From an uncultured Peptoniphilus sp. (GTDB lineage: Bacteria > Bacillota > Clostridia > Tissierellales > Peptoniphilaceae), in assembly GCA_902465645.1 (NCBI GenBank), contig CABQNX010000018.1, positions 1 through 23,594 of the forward strand: DNA of 23,594 nucleotides. The letters are read 5' to 3'. The notes beneath the pieces are model-generated. The model saw nothing but the letters and a program-made list of their open reading frames with translations, did not search any database and was not told the origin of the DNA. Below are positions 1 through 8,000 of this stretch, piece after piece. A program made the translations under genes and the position numbers. Position 1 is the first letter of the stretch, and every line of letters begins with the position of its first letter.

Positions 1-1
1 A

Positions 2-27
2 ATAACCTGAAATTAATTTCAGGTTAT
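2..27. repeat. Perfect 26-bp palindrome
   Basis: The two 13-bp halves (ATAACCTGAAATT and its complement) match with no mismatch and no central spacer. It lies at the window edge and may be the terminator stem of a gene to the left, although the bases after it (GCTTGACTTTTG) are only a poor T-run. It could instead be an operator, since it sits about 40 bp upstream of a plausible promoter. The sequence does not decide between these. Confidence 0.6.
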
Positions 28-67
28 GCTTGACTTTTGTTAGCAGGTTTTAATGAAATAAAAATTT

Positions 68-97
68 TTAACAAAAAATTTTACGGGGTGGTAAAAT
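68..97 (+). promoter_or_regulatory. Putative promoter of the hydrolase-mprF operon
   Basis: TTAACA (68-73) and TAAAAT (92-97) are separated by 18 bp, and a TG one base upstream of the -10 gives an extended -10. Transcription would begin near 104, leaving a short leader before the GTG at 130. The ribosome site is AGGGTGAT at 121-128. Assigned by eye only. Confidence 0.45.
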
Positions 98-129
98 AAG
101 TCTAGCCAGAGAGATGGCAGGGTGATATT

Positions 130-846
130 GTGGAAAAATTTATTAGAGTTCGCGACGGCGTAAGGATTTATGTAAAAATTCTTGGAGAGGGCGAGGACCT
201 TCTTCTCCTTCATGGCAACGGTGACGATTCCAATTTTTTTGAAAAGCAAATAAGGGAATTTAAAAAATTTTACAGGGTCATAGCCATGGATACTAGAGGC
301 CACGGAAAGAGTGACAGGTCTAAGGACTTAAACATGGAGGACCTATCTCTTGACGTCCTAGATGTCTTGGACTTTTTAAAAATAGAAAAGATAAACTTGC
401 TTGGCTTTTCTGATGGAGCAAATCTTGCCCTAACCTTTGCCAAGAATTTTCCAAATAGGATTAAAAGACTTATTTTAAATTCTCCCAACAAAGAATTTTC
501 TCAAGTCAAATTTATTCCAAGAGTTTTATCCTATATTTTTTACTACAACCTATTGTTTTTATCCAAGATCTTCACAAGTCTTGAATATTATTTCTCTGTC
601 TATTCATTAAATTTTTCTCAGTTAAAGATAAAGGACTCGGACTACGAGAAGTTTGACTTCCCAGTTTTAATTTTGGCTGGAGAAAGGGACTTAATTTATC
701 TTGAAAACTTTTATAAAATTGCTAAAAAAATAAAAAAATCTAAATTATACATTATAAAAAATCACGGTCACAAGGTTGCCAGGTCAAACCCTAAAGAGTA
801 TAACAGGGTGGTCCTTGATTTTCTAAAAAAAGAGGTTAAGAAATGA
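130..846 (+). CDS. Alpha/beta-hydrolase fold protein (esterase/lipase-like)
   Basis: A 238-residue single-domain alpha/beta hydrolase. The oxyanion-region HGNG motif is at 28-31, DTRGHGKSD at 54-62, the nucleophile elbow GFSDGA gives Ser94, the acidic residue is Asp187 in LAGERD, and the catalytic His is His214 (or His212) in NHGHK. No signal peptide is evident, so it is probably cytoplasmic. The start is GTG with AGGGTGAT just upstream. It overlaps mprF by 4 nt (ATGA), so the two are almost certainly co-translated. The substrate is unknown. Because of its partner, an aminoacyl-phospholipid or other membrane-lipid ester is one possibility, but the sequence does not show this. Fold assignment is secure, specificity is not. 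Confidence 0.85.
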   Translation: MEKFIRVRDGVRIYVKILGEGEDLLLLHGNGDDSNFFEKQIREFKKFYRVIAMDTRGHGKSDRSKDLNMEDLSLDVLDVLDFLKIEKINLLGFSDGANLALTFAKNFPNRIKRLILNSPNKEFSQVKFIPRVLSYIFYYNLLFLSKIFTSLEYYFSVYSLNFSQLKIKDSDYEKFDFPVLILAGERDLIYLENFYKIAKKIKKSKLYIIKNHGHKVARSNPKEYNRVVLDFLKKEVKK

Positions 847-3386
847 ACAATTTTAAAAAAATATTGTCTTGGATAAGACCCATCTTCCTAGGTGGTGTTA
901 TCTTACTTGTTGTCCTTGAATTTACAAAACTAAGAAAGGAGATTTCTCCACAAGAAATTTCAGCAATCTTCCATGAACTTTCTTTGGTAAAAGTTTTTGC
1001 CATGGGAGCCTTGGGTTTTCTTGCCTTCTCTCCCATGATATTTTACGACATCTTGTTAAGTGACTTCTTGGAACTTGATAGAAAAAAATCCTACATCATT
1101 AAGAGGTCCATTACAGTTAACTCCTTTAACAACCTAATAGGTTTTGGAGGAGTTATAAATCTTGGCCTCAGGATAAGATACTACGGACAAGGCAAGGAGG
1201 ACAAAAACCTTTTAAAGTTTTTAGTTAAGTCCCTCTTATTTGATATAGCAGGTCTATCAAGTTTGGCATTCTTGTCCCTTGTCTATATCCTTGCATCAGG
1301 TGAGGAAGTCCTCTTCCACTACAGCCCTTGGCTTTTTGGAGCAATTCTCTACTATCCAGTTTTATTTTTTGTTTCAAAATTTAAAAATGATGGAGACTTT
1401 TCTATTTCCAAAAAATACGCAAGAGACGTGTCTTTGGTTTCCCTTGTGGAATGGTCCTGCGCAAGTTTTTTCTTCTATATTATCGGAACTTTTCTTGGTG
1501 TAAGACTAAGCATATTTAAGGTCATAGGAATTTTCGTAATTGGATGTATTCTTGGACTTGCTTCCTTTATACCAGGTGGACTTGGATCCTTTGAACTTGT
1601 TGTCTTGGGAGCCTTAAAATCCTTCGGCATTGACACAGAATTAATTTTATCCTGGCTTCTCCTATATAGACTTTTTTACTACATCCTTCCCTTTATGGTG
1701 GGAGCAGTATTTTTTGTTCATGACTTGGGATCTATCTTTGATGAGAAGAATGACAAGATTCCCTCGAGAATTATAAAGTCACTGGGTCTTGATATTTTTT
1801 CTGTCATGCTTTACCTTGGTGGGGCCTTTATGATTTTTTCATCTACAATTCCCGACGAGTTGTCAAAGTTTCATTGGCTTAGGAACTTTTCGTCTATTAA
1901 TGCCAACTTGCTTTACCAATTCCCAAGTATAACCTTTGGACTTGCCTTTATTATTTTGGGACGAGCTAAGAGGGAAAGAGTGAAGAGGGCAGGAGGCTTA
2001 AGCTTAATAATTTTAAGTCTTGCCTTAGTTTATTCAATCTTTTCAGGCTTTGGATTAATTGACATTTTCTACATCTTAATATTAATTTACCTAGGAGTGA
2101 AAACTAAAGACGTGGCAACAAGAGAACAATTTGTTTATTCGCCAGAGGCCCTAACCTTGGATATTCTTGTCCTTGCCTTCATCTCTCTTGTGACGATTTA
2201 TTTTATGGCTTTAAACTACAGGCTCACTCCCCTAAACTACAAGGATTTTCTCTTGATCCCCTTTGAAAGATCCTTCTTCAACTTTTTCTTCCTCTTCTTG
2301 ATTTTAATTTTTATAATGAAGGTTTTGATGGGATACTTAAAGGGAGAAAGAATTAAGCTAGGCGAAGAACTTGATAAGGACAAGGTCATGAAGATTTTAA
2401 GTGATTATGACTCTGGACCAGAAGCTCCCCTAGCCCTAGTTGGCGACAAGGAAATTTATTATTATGAAGAAGAAGGTCAGGCAACTTGCGGAATGTCCAT
2501 TTACACCTATTGGGACAGGGTTATTGTCATGGGGTCATCCTTTGGTAAGGAAGAGGACTACAAGAAGCTCCTTGAAAAATTTGTAATCGATGCAGACCTC
2601 TATGGTTACAAGGCAATTTTTTATGAAGTTGGAGAAGAAGAAACTATTAAGCTCCATGACTTTGGCTTCTCCTTTATAAAGTTTGGCGAAACAGCATTCA
2701 TTGACCTAGAAGAATTTAGCCTAGAGGGTCGTGACCACAAGTCACAAAGAAATGTAATGTCAAAATTTGAAAAGAATTCCTACAGCTTTGAAGTTGTAAG
2801 TGGTCCCTTTGACAAGGGCTTCTTAGATACTCTCGAAGAAATTTCTAATGATTGGCTTGGAGGAAGAAGGGAAAAGGGATTTTCTCTTGGCTACTTCGAC
2901 AGGGATTACCTGGGACTTTGCGACATGGCAATAGTAAAAGATGAATATGGAAAAATTCTTGCCTTTGCAAATATTATGCCAAACCCTGGAGATACTTGGG
3001 CAACAATTGACCTCATGAGATATTACAGAGAGGGAACTCCCAACAGCATTATGGAATATTTATTTTTAAATCTCTTCCTCTACTTTAAGGAAAAGGGGAA
3101 AAAGTATTTTGAAATTGGAATGGCTCCCCTATCCAATGTGGGGATTAATGCCAATAGTTTTGTGGAAGAAAAGATTGCCTACCTTGTCTACAAGTTTGGT
3201 TATAAATTTTATTCCTTTGAAGGTCTAAGAGCCTACAAGGAAAAGTTCAAGCCTAACTGGGAATCAATTTATCTTTCTTATCCAAAGAAGTCTTGGCTCC
3301 TATACACAATGATTGCAATTTTTATGGTAGACATTCAGGCTGCAAGGGATAGAGAAGTTAAAAATTTTAATAAGGACAGGATTTAA
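843..3386 (+). CDS. mprF: MprF-type phosphatidylglycerol aminoacyltransferase/flippase
   Basis: An 847-residue membrane protein with the two-part MprF layout. Residues 1-500 are a multi-pass hydrophobic domain (about a dozen helices) with the family signature PGGLGSFELV at 244-253; this half flips aminoacylated lipid. Residues about 510-835 are the soluble DUF2156/GNAT-like transferase, with QRNVMSKFEK (635-644), GFSLGYFDRDYL (679-690), DLMRY (723-727) and GMAPLSNVG (759-767). The enzyme moves lysine or alanine from charged tRNA to phosphatidylglycerol, reducing surface negative charge and giving resistance to cationic peptides. Length is normal for a full bifunctional enzyme. Amino-acid specificity cannot be read from the sequence. 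It is the second gene of a two-gene operon, overlapping the hydrolase by 4 nt; no convincing terminator follows before the purF promoter. Confidence 0.93.
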   Translation: MNNFKKILSWIRPIFLGGVILLVVLEFTKLRKEISPQEISAIFHELSLVKVFAMGALGFLAFSPMIFYDILLSDFLELDRKKSYIIKRSITVNSFNNLIGFGGVINLGLRIRYYGQGKEDKNLLKFLVKSLLFDIAGLSSLAFLSLVYILASGEEVLFHYSPWLFGAILYYPVLFFVSKFKNDGDFSISKKYARDVSLVSLVEWSCASFFFYIIGTFLGVRLSIFKVIGIFVIGCILGLASFIPGGLGSFELVVLGALKSFGIDTELILSWLLLYRLFYYILPFMVGAVFFVHDLGSIFDEKNDKIPSRIIKSLGLDIFSVMLYLGGAFMIFSSTIPDELSKFHWLRNFSSINANLLYQFPSITFGLAFIILGRAKRERVKRAGGLSLIILSLALVYSIFSGFGLIDIFYILILIYLGVKTKDVATREQFVYSPEALTLDILVLAFISLVTIYFMALNYRLTPLNYKDFLLIPFERSFFNFFFLFLILIFIMKVLMGYLKGERIKLGEELDKDKVMKILSDYDSGPEAPLALVGDKEIYYYEEEGQATCGMSIYTYWDRVIVMGSSFGKEEDYKKLLEKFVIDADLYGYKAIFYEVGEEETIKLHDFGFSFIKFGETAFIDLEEFSLEGRDHKSQRNVMSKFEKNSYSFEVVSGPFDKGFLDTLEEISNDWLGGRREKGFSLGYFDRDYLGLCDMAIVKDEYGKILAFANIMPNPGDTWATIDLMRYYREGTPNSIMEYLFLNLFLYFKEKGKKYFEIGMAPLSNVGINANSFVEEKIAYLVYKFGYKFYSFEGLRAYKEKFKPNWESIYLSYPKKSWLLYTMIAIFMVDIQAARDREVKNFNKDRI

Positions 3387-3400
3387 AATCTAAATTTTAA

Positions 3401-3453
3401 AAATGTGATTAAACTTTGTAAAAATTATATGTTATAATGAAGTCATCACATTT
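3401..3453 (+). promoter_or_regulatory. purF promoter flanked by a 9-bp inverted repeat
   Basis: The -10 is a perfect TATAAT at 3433-3438, preceded by TG at -1 spacing (TGTTATAAT, extended -10); the best -35 is TTAAAC at 3409-3414 with an 18-bp spacer. The promoter is bracketed by AAATGTGAT (3401-3409) and ATCACATTT (3445-3453), exact reverse complements. The left arm abuts the -35 and the right arm covers the expected start point. That placement would suit a repressor or activator site, but I recognise no known purine regulator box. Confidence 0.55.
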
Positions 3454-3470
3454 ATGGAGGATTGTTATCT

Positions 3471-3557
3471 ATGTTTTTAGGCCTAATGTATTCAAGAAAA
3501 TATACGGATAAAGCTCACGGCCCAATTGACTCTATATTTGCGACTAATTTTTTATAG
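3471..3557 (+). CDS. 28-codon leader ORF upstream of purF
   Basis: An ATG with GGAGG 10 bases upstream (3457-3461) opens a 28-codon frame beginning MFLGLMYSRKYTDK and ending SIFATNFL with TAG at 3555-3557. I do not recognise the peptide and it is not rich in one amino acid. It starts about 25 nt after the expected transcription start, and its stop lies 8 nt before the 5' arm of an intrinsic terminator, the geometry of a leader peptide. It is inferred to be translated from its ribosome site and position; no homologue is claimed. Confidence 0.5.
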   Translation: MFLGLMYSRKYTDKAHGPIDSIFATNFL

Positions 3558-3565
3558 GTATTATT

Positions 3566-3591
3566 AGCTCATCTTTTTGATGGGCTTTTTT
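3566..3591 (+). terminator. Intrinsic terminator in the purF leader (candidate attenuator)
   Basis: AGCTCATC (3566-3573), loop TTTTT and GATGGGCT (3579-3586) form an 8-bp stem with one G-T pair, followed by six T. It lies between the promoter and purF with no other promoter obvious after it, so purF-purL transcripts must read through it. AAAGCTCA at 3510-3517, inside the leader ORF, can pair with TGGGCTTT (3581-3588), which would destroy the terminator stem. Confidence 0.65.
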
Positions 3592-3604
3592 AATTGGAGG
3601 AAGA

Positions 3605-3646
3605 ATGGAAGATTTTTATTTTAGGAAGAACGAGGTGGCAGAATAA
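3605..3646 (+). CDS. 13-codon ORF coupled to purF
   Basis: ATG at 3605, preceded by GGAGG at 3596-3600 with a short 4-nt gap, encodes MEDFYFRKNEVAE and stops at TAA 3644-3646, sharing one base with the purF ATG (TAATG). This is typical coupling geometry. The peptide resembles in length and charge the short N-terminal propeptide that precedes Cys1 in Bacillus-type PurF, and may be a frame-shifted relic of it. It is not in frame with purF. Translation is not proven. Confidence 0.35.
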   Translation: MEDFYFRKNEVAE

Positions 3647-5007
3647 TGTGTGGAGTTATAGGCATTTACTCACAAAAAGACGTAAGCAAAAAATTATTTT
3701 ATGGACTCAACTCCCTTCAACACAGGGGACAAGAAGCATCAGGTATTTGTGTTTTTAATGGCAAGGACATGATATTGGACAAGGGTATGGGACTTGTCTA
3801 CGATCATTTTGATGATGAAAGCTTTTTGAAGTTAAAGGGAAATGTTGGGATTGGACACGTTCGCTATGCAACAGCAGGGGGATCTTATAGGTACAACTCT
3901 CAACCCCTACTTGCCTTCTCAAAGAACAAGGAGTTTGCCCTTGCTCACAATGGAAACTTGGTAAACCACAAGTCCATTAGGGAAGAGCTTGAAGACGAAG
4001 GCATGCTTTTTCAAACTGCCATTGACACAGAAGTTATCCTTTCATTAGTTGCTAAATACTACCAAGGCGACATTGTGGAAGCAGTTAAGAAGACTATGGC
4101 AAGGATTAAGGGAGCCTACAGTGTTGTAATGCTTTTTGAAGACAAGCTTATTGCCTTTAGGGACCCGAATGGTTTTAGACCACTTTTAATTGGCAGGGCA
4201 AAAAACGGTGAAGTAATAATTGCATCTGAAAATGCTCCTCTTGAAATTATTGGCACTGACGCCATAAGAAATGTTGAGCCTTCAGAAATTATTGTTGTTG
4301 ATAAGGATGGAATCCACTCAGACTTTTATGAAAAGGACGACAAGAAGCATTGCATCTTTGAATATGTTTACTTTGCAAGAACTGATGCCAACTTAGACGG
4401 TGTTAACTCCTACAATTTTAGGAGAAGATGTGGAGAAATTTTATCTAAGGAAGCTCCAGTTGATGCTGACCTTGTCATTGCAGTTCCAGACTCCGGTACA
4501 CCAGGAGCCATGGGTTATGCCCAAGAATCAGGCATTCCCTTTGCAGAAGGTCTTGTGAAGAACAGATACATGGGAAGGACTTTTATAAAGCCAACTGCTG
4601 AAGAAAGAGAACTTTCTGTAAAGTTAAAACTTAATCCCCTTGAAACAGTTTTAAAGGGAAAGAGAATTGTCCTAGTTGACGACTCTGTTGTAAGGGGAAC
4701 AACTTCCAAAAATCTTATTAAGAGGATGAAAAAGGCTGGTGCCAAGGAAGTCCACATGAGGGTAGTTTCTCCTCCAGTAAAATTCCCTTGCTATTATGGA
4801 ATAAACACGCCATCTAGACAAAAACTTATTGCCGCAAACTATTCTGTGGAAGAAATAAGAGAAAGGATAGGAGCAGATTCCCTTGCCTTCATATCCATGG
4901 AGGGAATGCTAGATGCAACTTTGATGAAAGAAAATAAATTCTGCGAAGCCTGCTTTAATGGATCTTACGCAGTAGAGCCAAAGGAGTTAATTGAAGATGA
5001 AAAATAA
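3646..5007 (+). CDS. purF: Amidophosphoribosyltransferase (glutamine PRPP amidotransferase)
   Basis: Makes 5-phosphoribosylamine from PRPP and glutamine, the committed step of purine synthesis. It has 453 residues. The N-terminal Ntn glutaminase has Cys2 directly after the start Met (no propeptide), HRGQE (26-30) and HNGN (101-104). The C-terminal phosphoribosyltransferase has the PRPP loop VLVDDSVVRGTTS at 342-354. Cys236, Cys382, Cys433 and Cys436 match the four ligands of the 4Fe-4S cluster of the Bacillus-type enzyme, so it is likely oxygen-labile. The start ATG follows GAGGTGG. It overlaps the beginning of purL. Expression is probably controlled in the leader upstream. Confidence 0.96.
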   Translation: MCGVIGIYSQKDVSKKLFYGLNSLQHRGQEASGICVFNGKDMILDKGMGLVYDHFDDESFLKLKGNVGIGHVRYATAGGSYRYNSQPLLAFSKNKEFALAHNGNLVNHKSIREELEDEGMLFQTAIDTEVILSLVAKYYQGDIVEAVKKTMARIKGAYSVVMLFEDKLIAFRDPNGFRPLLIGRAKNGEVIIASENAPLEIIGTDAIRNVEPSEIIVVDKDGIHSDFYEKDDKKHCIFEYVYFARTDANLDGVNSYNFRRRCGEILSKEAPVDADLVIAVPDSGTPGAMGYAQESGIPFAEGLVKNRYMGRTFIKPTAEERELSVKLKLNPLETVLKGKRIVLVDDSVVRGTTSKNLIKRMKKAGAKEVHMRVVSPPVKFPCYYGINTPSRQKLIAANYSVEEIRERIGADSLAFISMEGMLDATLMKENKFCEACFNGSYAVEPKELIEDEK

Positions 5008-8000
5008 TGTTAAGAGAATTTATATCTGCAAGAAAAATGAATTTGACCACCAATCAAAGGCCCTAAGAGAAGAAATCAAAAACTCTCTTGGAATCGAAGC
5101 TACTTATATAAAAACTTATAGAAGATACGACATAGACATAAAAGATGAAAGCCTAGAAAAGACTTTGGCCAGTGTTTTTTATGAAGCTCCAGTAGAAGAA
5201 GTTTATTATGAAGACTACAAAAAATTAGAAGACTCTTTTGAAAACCCAATTGGCATCCAATACCAACCAGGCCAATTTGACAACAGGGAAGATGGACTTA
5301 TCCAAACTCTTGCCCTCTTCACCGACGAAAAACTAAGAGCCAAGGTTACAGAAGTTTATGACATTGGAGGAGTGAGCCAGGCTGACCTTGAAAAGATCAA
5401 GGCCTTCTTAATCAACCCAGTTGACTCTCAAGAAGTTAATGTTTATAAGGAAACTGAACTTAGAGAAGAGGCACAAGAAAACCACGAAAACTTAGTTTAT
5501 GATGGCTTTAACAAACTAGACAAGGATGGACTTGTTAAATTTGTTGAAGAAAAATCCCTTGCCATGAGTCCAGAAGACTTAGAAGTATTGCAAGACTACT
5601 TCAAGTCAGAGAACAGGGACCCAAATGAAACTGAAGTTGCAATAATTGATACTTATTGGTCTGACCACTGCAGGCACACAACTTTTAACACAGAACTTGA
5701 TGTTGACTTTGATGTAGTGACTGAGCTTGACAAGGAAATCAAGAGAGTTTTTGACGACTACCTAAAGATGAGAGAAGAGCTTGGAGTTAAAAAACCTATT
5801 ACTCTTATGGGACTTGGCACAATTTTATCCAAGGAACTTAGAAAAAATGGAAAGCTAGATGATTTAGAAGTTTCATCTGAAATAAATGCTTGCTCTGTAA
5901 AGATCAAGGCAAAGGTAGAAGTTGATGGCAAGGTTGAAGACCGCGACTACCTACTTATGTTTAAGAACGAAACTCACAACCACCCAACAGAAATCGAACC
6001 TGTTGGCGGTGCCTCAACTTGTCTTGGCGGTGCCATAAGAGACCCACTTTCTGGCAGGTCCTATGTCTACCAAGCTATGAGGGTAACAGGCGCAGGAGAT
6101 CCTTTCACTCCAATTGAAGAGACTCTTGAAGGTAAATTACCACAAAAGAAAATTGTCACAGAAGCAGCTCTTGGCTACTCTTCTTATGGAAACCAAGTTG
6201 GAGTTGCAACTGGACTTGTTGACGAATTATACCACCCAGGCTATGTGGCAAAGAGGATGGAAACTGGTGCAGTTATAGCAGCTTGCCCTCTTGAAAATGT
6301 AAAGAGAATTGAACCTACTGAAGGAGATGTGGTTATCCTTCTTGGTGGTAAAACTGGTAGGGACGGAATTGGTGGAGCAACAGGCTCATCAAAGTCCCAC
6401 AATGTTTCTTCTATAGAAACAGAATCTGCCCAAGTTCAAAAGGGTAACGCTCCAGAAGAAAGAAAAATCCAAAGACTATTTAGAAATCCTGATGCAGCAA
6501 AATTAATCAAAAAATGTAACGACTTTGGTGCAGGTGGAGTTTCAGTTGCAATTGGTGAACTTGCTGACTCCATAGAAATCAAACTTGACAAGGTTCCACT
6601 AAAATACATGGGACTAAAGCCAAGAGAAATTGCAATTTCAGAATCTCAAGAGAGAATGGCAGTTGTTATAGACAAGGACGACGTAGACAAATTTATGGAA
6701 CTTGCTGACAAGGAAAATCTTGAAGCAACAGTAGTTGCAAAAGTAACTGGCGACAATAGACTAAAGATGTACTACCAAAACGAACTTATCTGTGACATGA
6801 GTTACGACTTTGTAAACCAAACTGGTGCCAAGAGATTTGAAGAAGTTGAAGTTGTAAGCGAAGACCTTCCTAAGTTCTTAAATAACAAAGACGGACTTGA
6901 AGACCTTGAAAGATATTTATCTGATTTAAATATAACTTCTAAGAAGAATATGATTGAACTCTTCGACTCATCAGTGGGAGCATCAACAGTCCTACAACCC
7001 CTTGGAGGCAAGAAGCAAAATACACCAGCCCAAGTTATGGCAGCCCTAATCCCAACAGATGACGGCGAATCAAGGACAGCTTCAGTAATGTCCTATGGAT
7101 TTAATCCAAAATTATCTGAAGAATCACAATTCCTTGGCGGCTACTATGCAGTTATTGAATCAATTGCAAAACTTGTGGCAGCAGGAGCACCAGTAGAAGG
7201 TATTAGACTTTCCTTCCAAGAATTTTATGAAAAGATGGACAACAAGAAGTCTTGGTCAAAACCACTTAAGTCACTTCTTGGGGCTCTAAAGGCATCAAGA
7301 TTCTTTGACGCACCACCAATTGGGGGCAAGGACTCCATGAGTGGAAGCTTCGAAGACATAAATGTTCCACCAACACTAATTTCCTTCGCAGTTAATACTG
7401 CTGATGCAAAAAATATCATCAGTCCAGAATTTAAGGGCAAGGGCAAGATTGGTCTTATAAGAACAAAAAGGGATAATATCGGAGCTCTTGACCTAGACAT
7501 GGCAAAGGAAAACTTCCTAAGCCTTCAAAAAGAAATAGAGGCTGGAAATATAATTTCTGCTGCAGCAATTACTCACAAGGGAAGCATTCCACAAATTTTT
7601 GAAATGGCAATTGATAATGTTGGCTTTGACATAAAATTAGATGACCTTTATTCACCACTTTACGGATCCTTTATAGTTGAATACAAAGAAGATAGGGAGT
7701 TTATAGAAAAACTTGGTGACTTCAAAGAAGATGAAATGATTGTAAATGGAGAAAAGTTAGATGTAGAAAAATTATCTAAGGCTTATCTCACAACAATGGA
7801 TAAGATCTTTAAGCCACTTGATTCACATAAATTTGAAGACCTTGACCAAGCTAAGGCTCCAAAGAGAAGGACGAAATCCAAGAAGCCAGTTGATGAAGTT
7901 AAAGTTGTTATACCAGCCTTCCCTGGAACAAACTCAGAATACGACACAGCAAGAGTCTTTGAAAGAGCAGGAGCAAAAGCTGAAGTTCTTGTCTTTAGGA

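Noticed and set aside
3440..3640. A purine riboswitch upstream of purF.
   Set aside because: I do not see the three-way-junction consensus; the leader is better explained by the ORF and terminator.
4991..4996. TTG as the purL start.
   Set aside because: It is only 4 nt from AAGGAG; ATG 4997 is better spaced and is the commoner codon.
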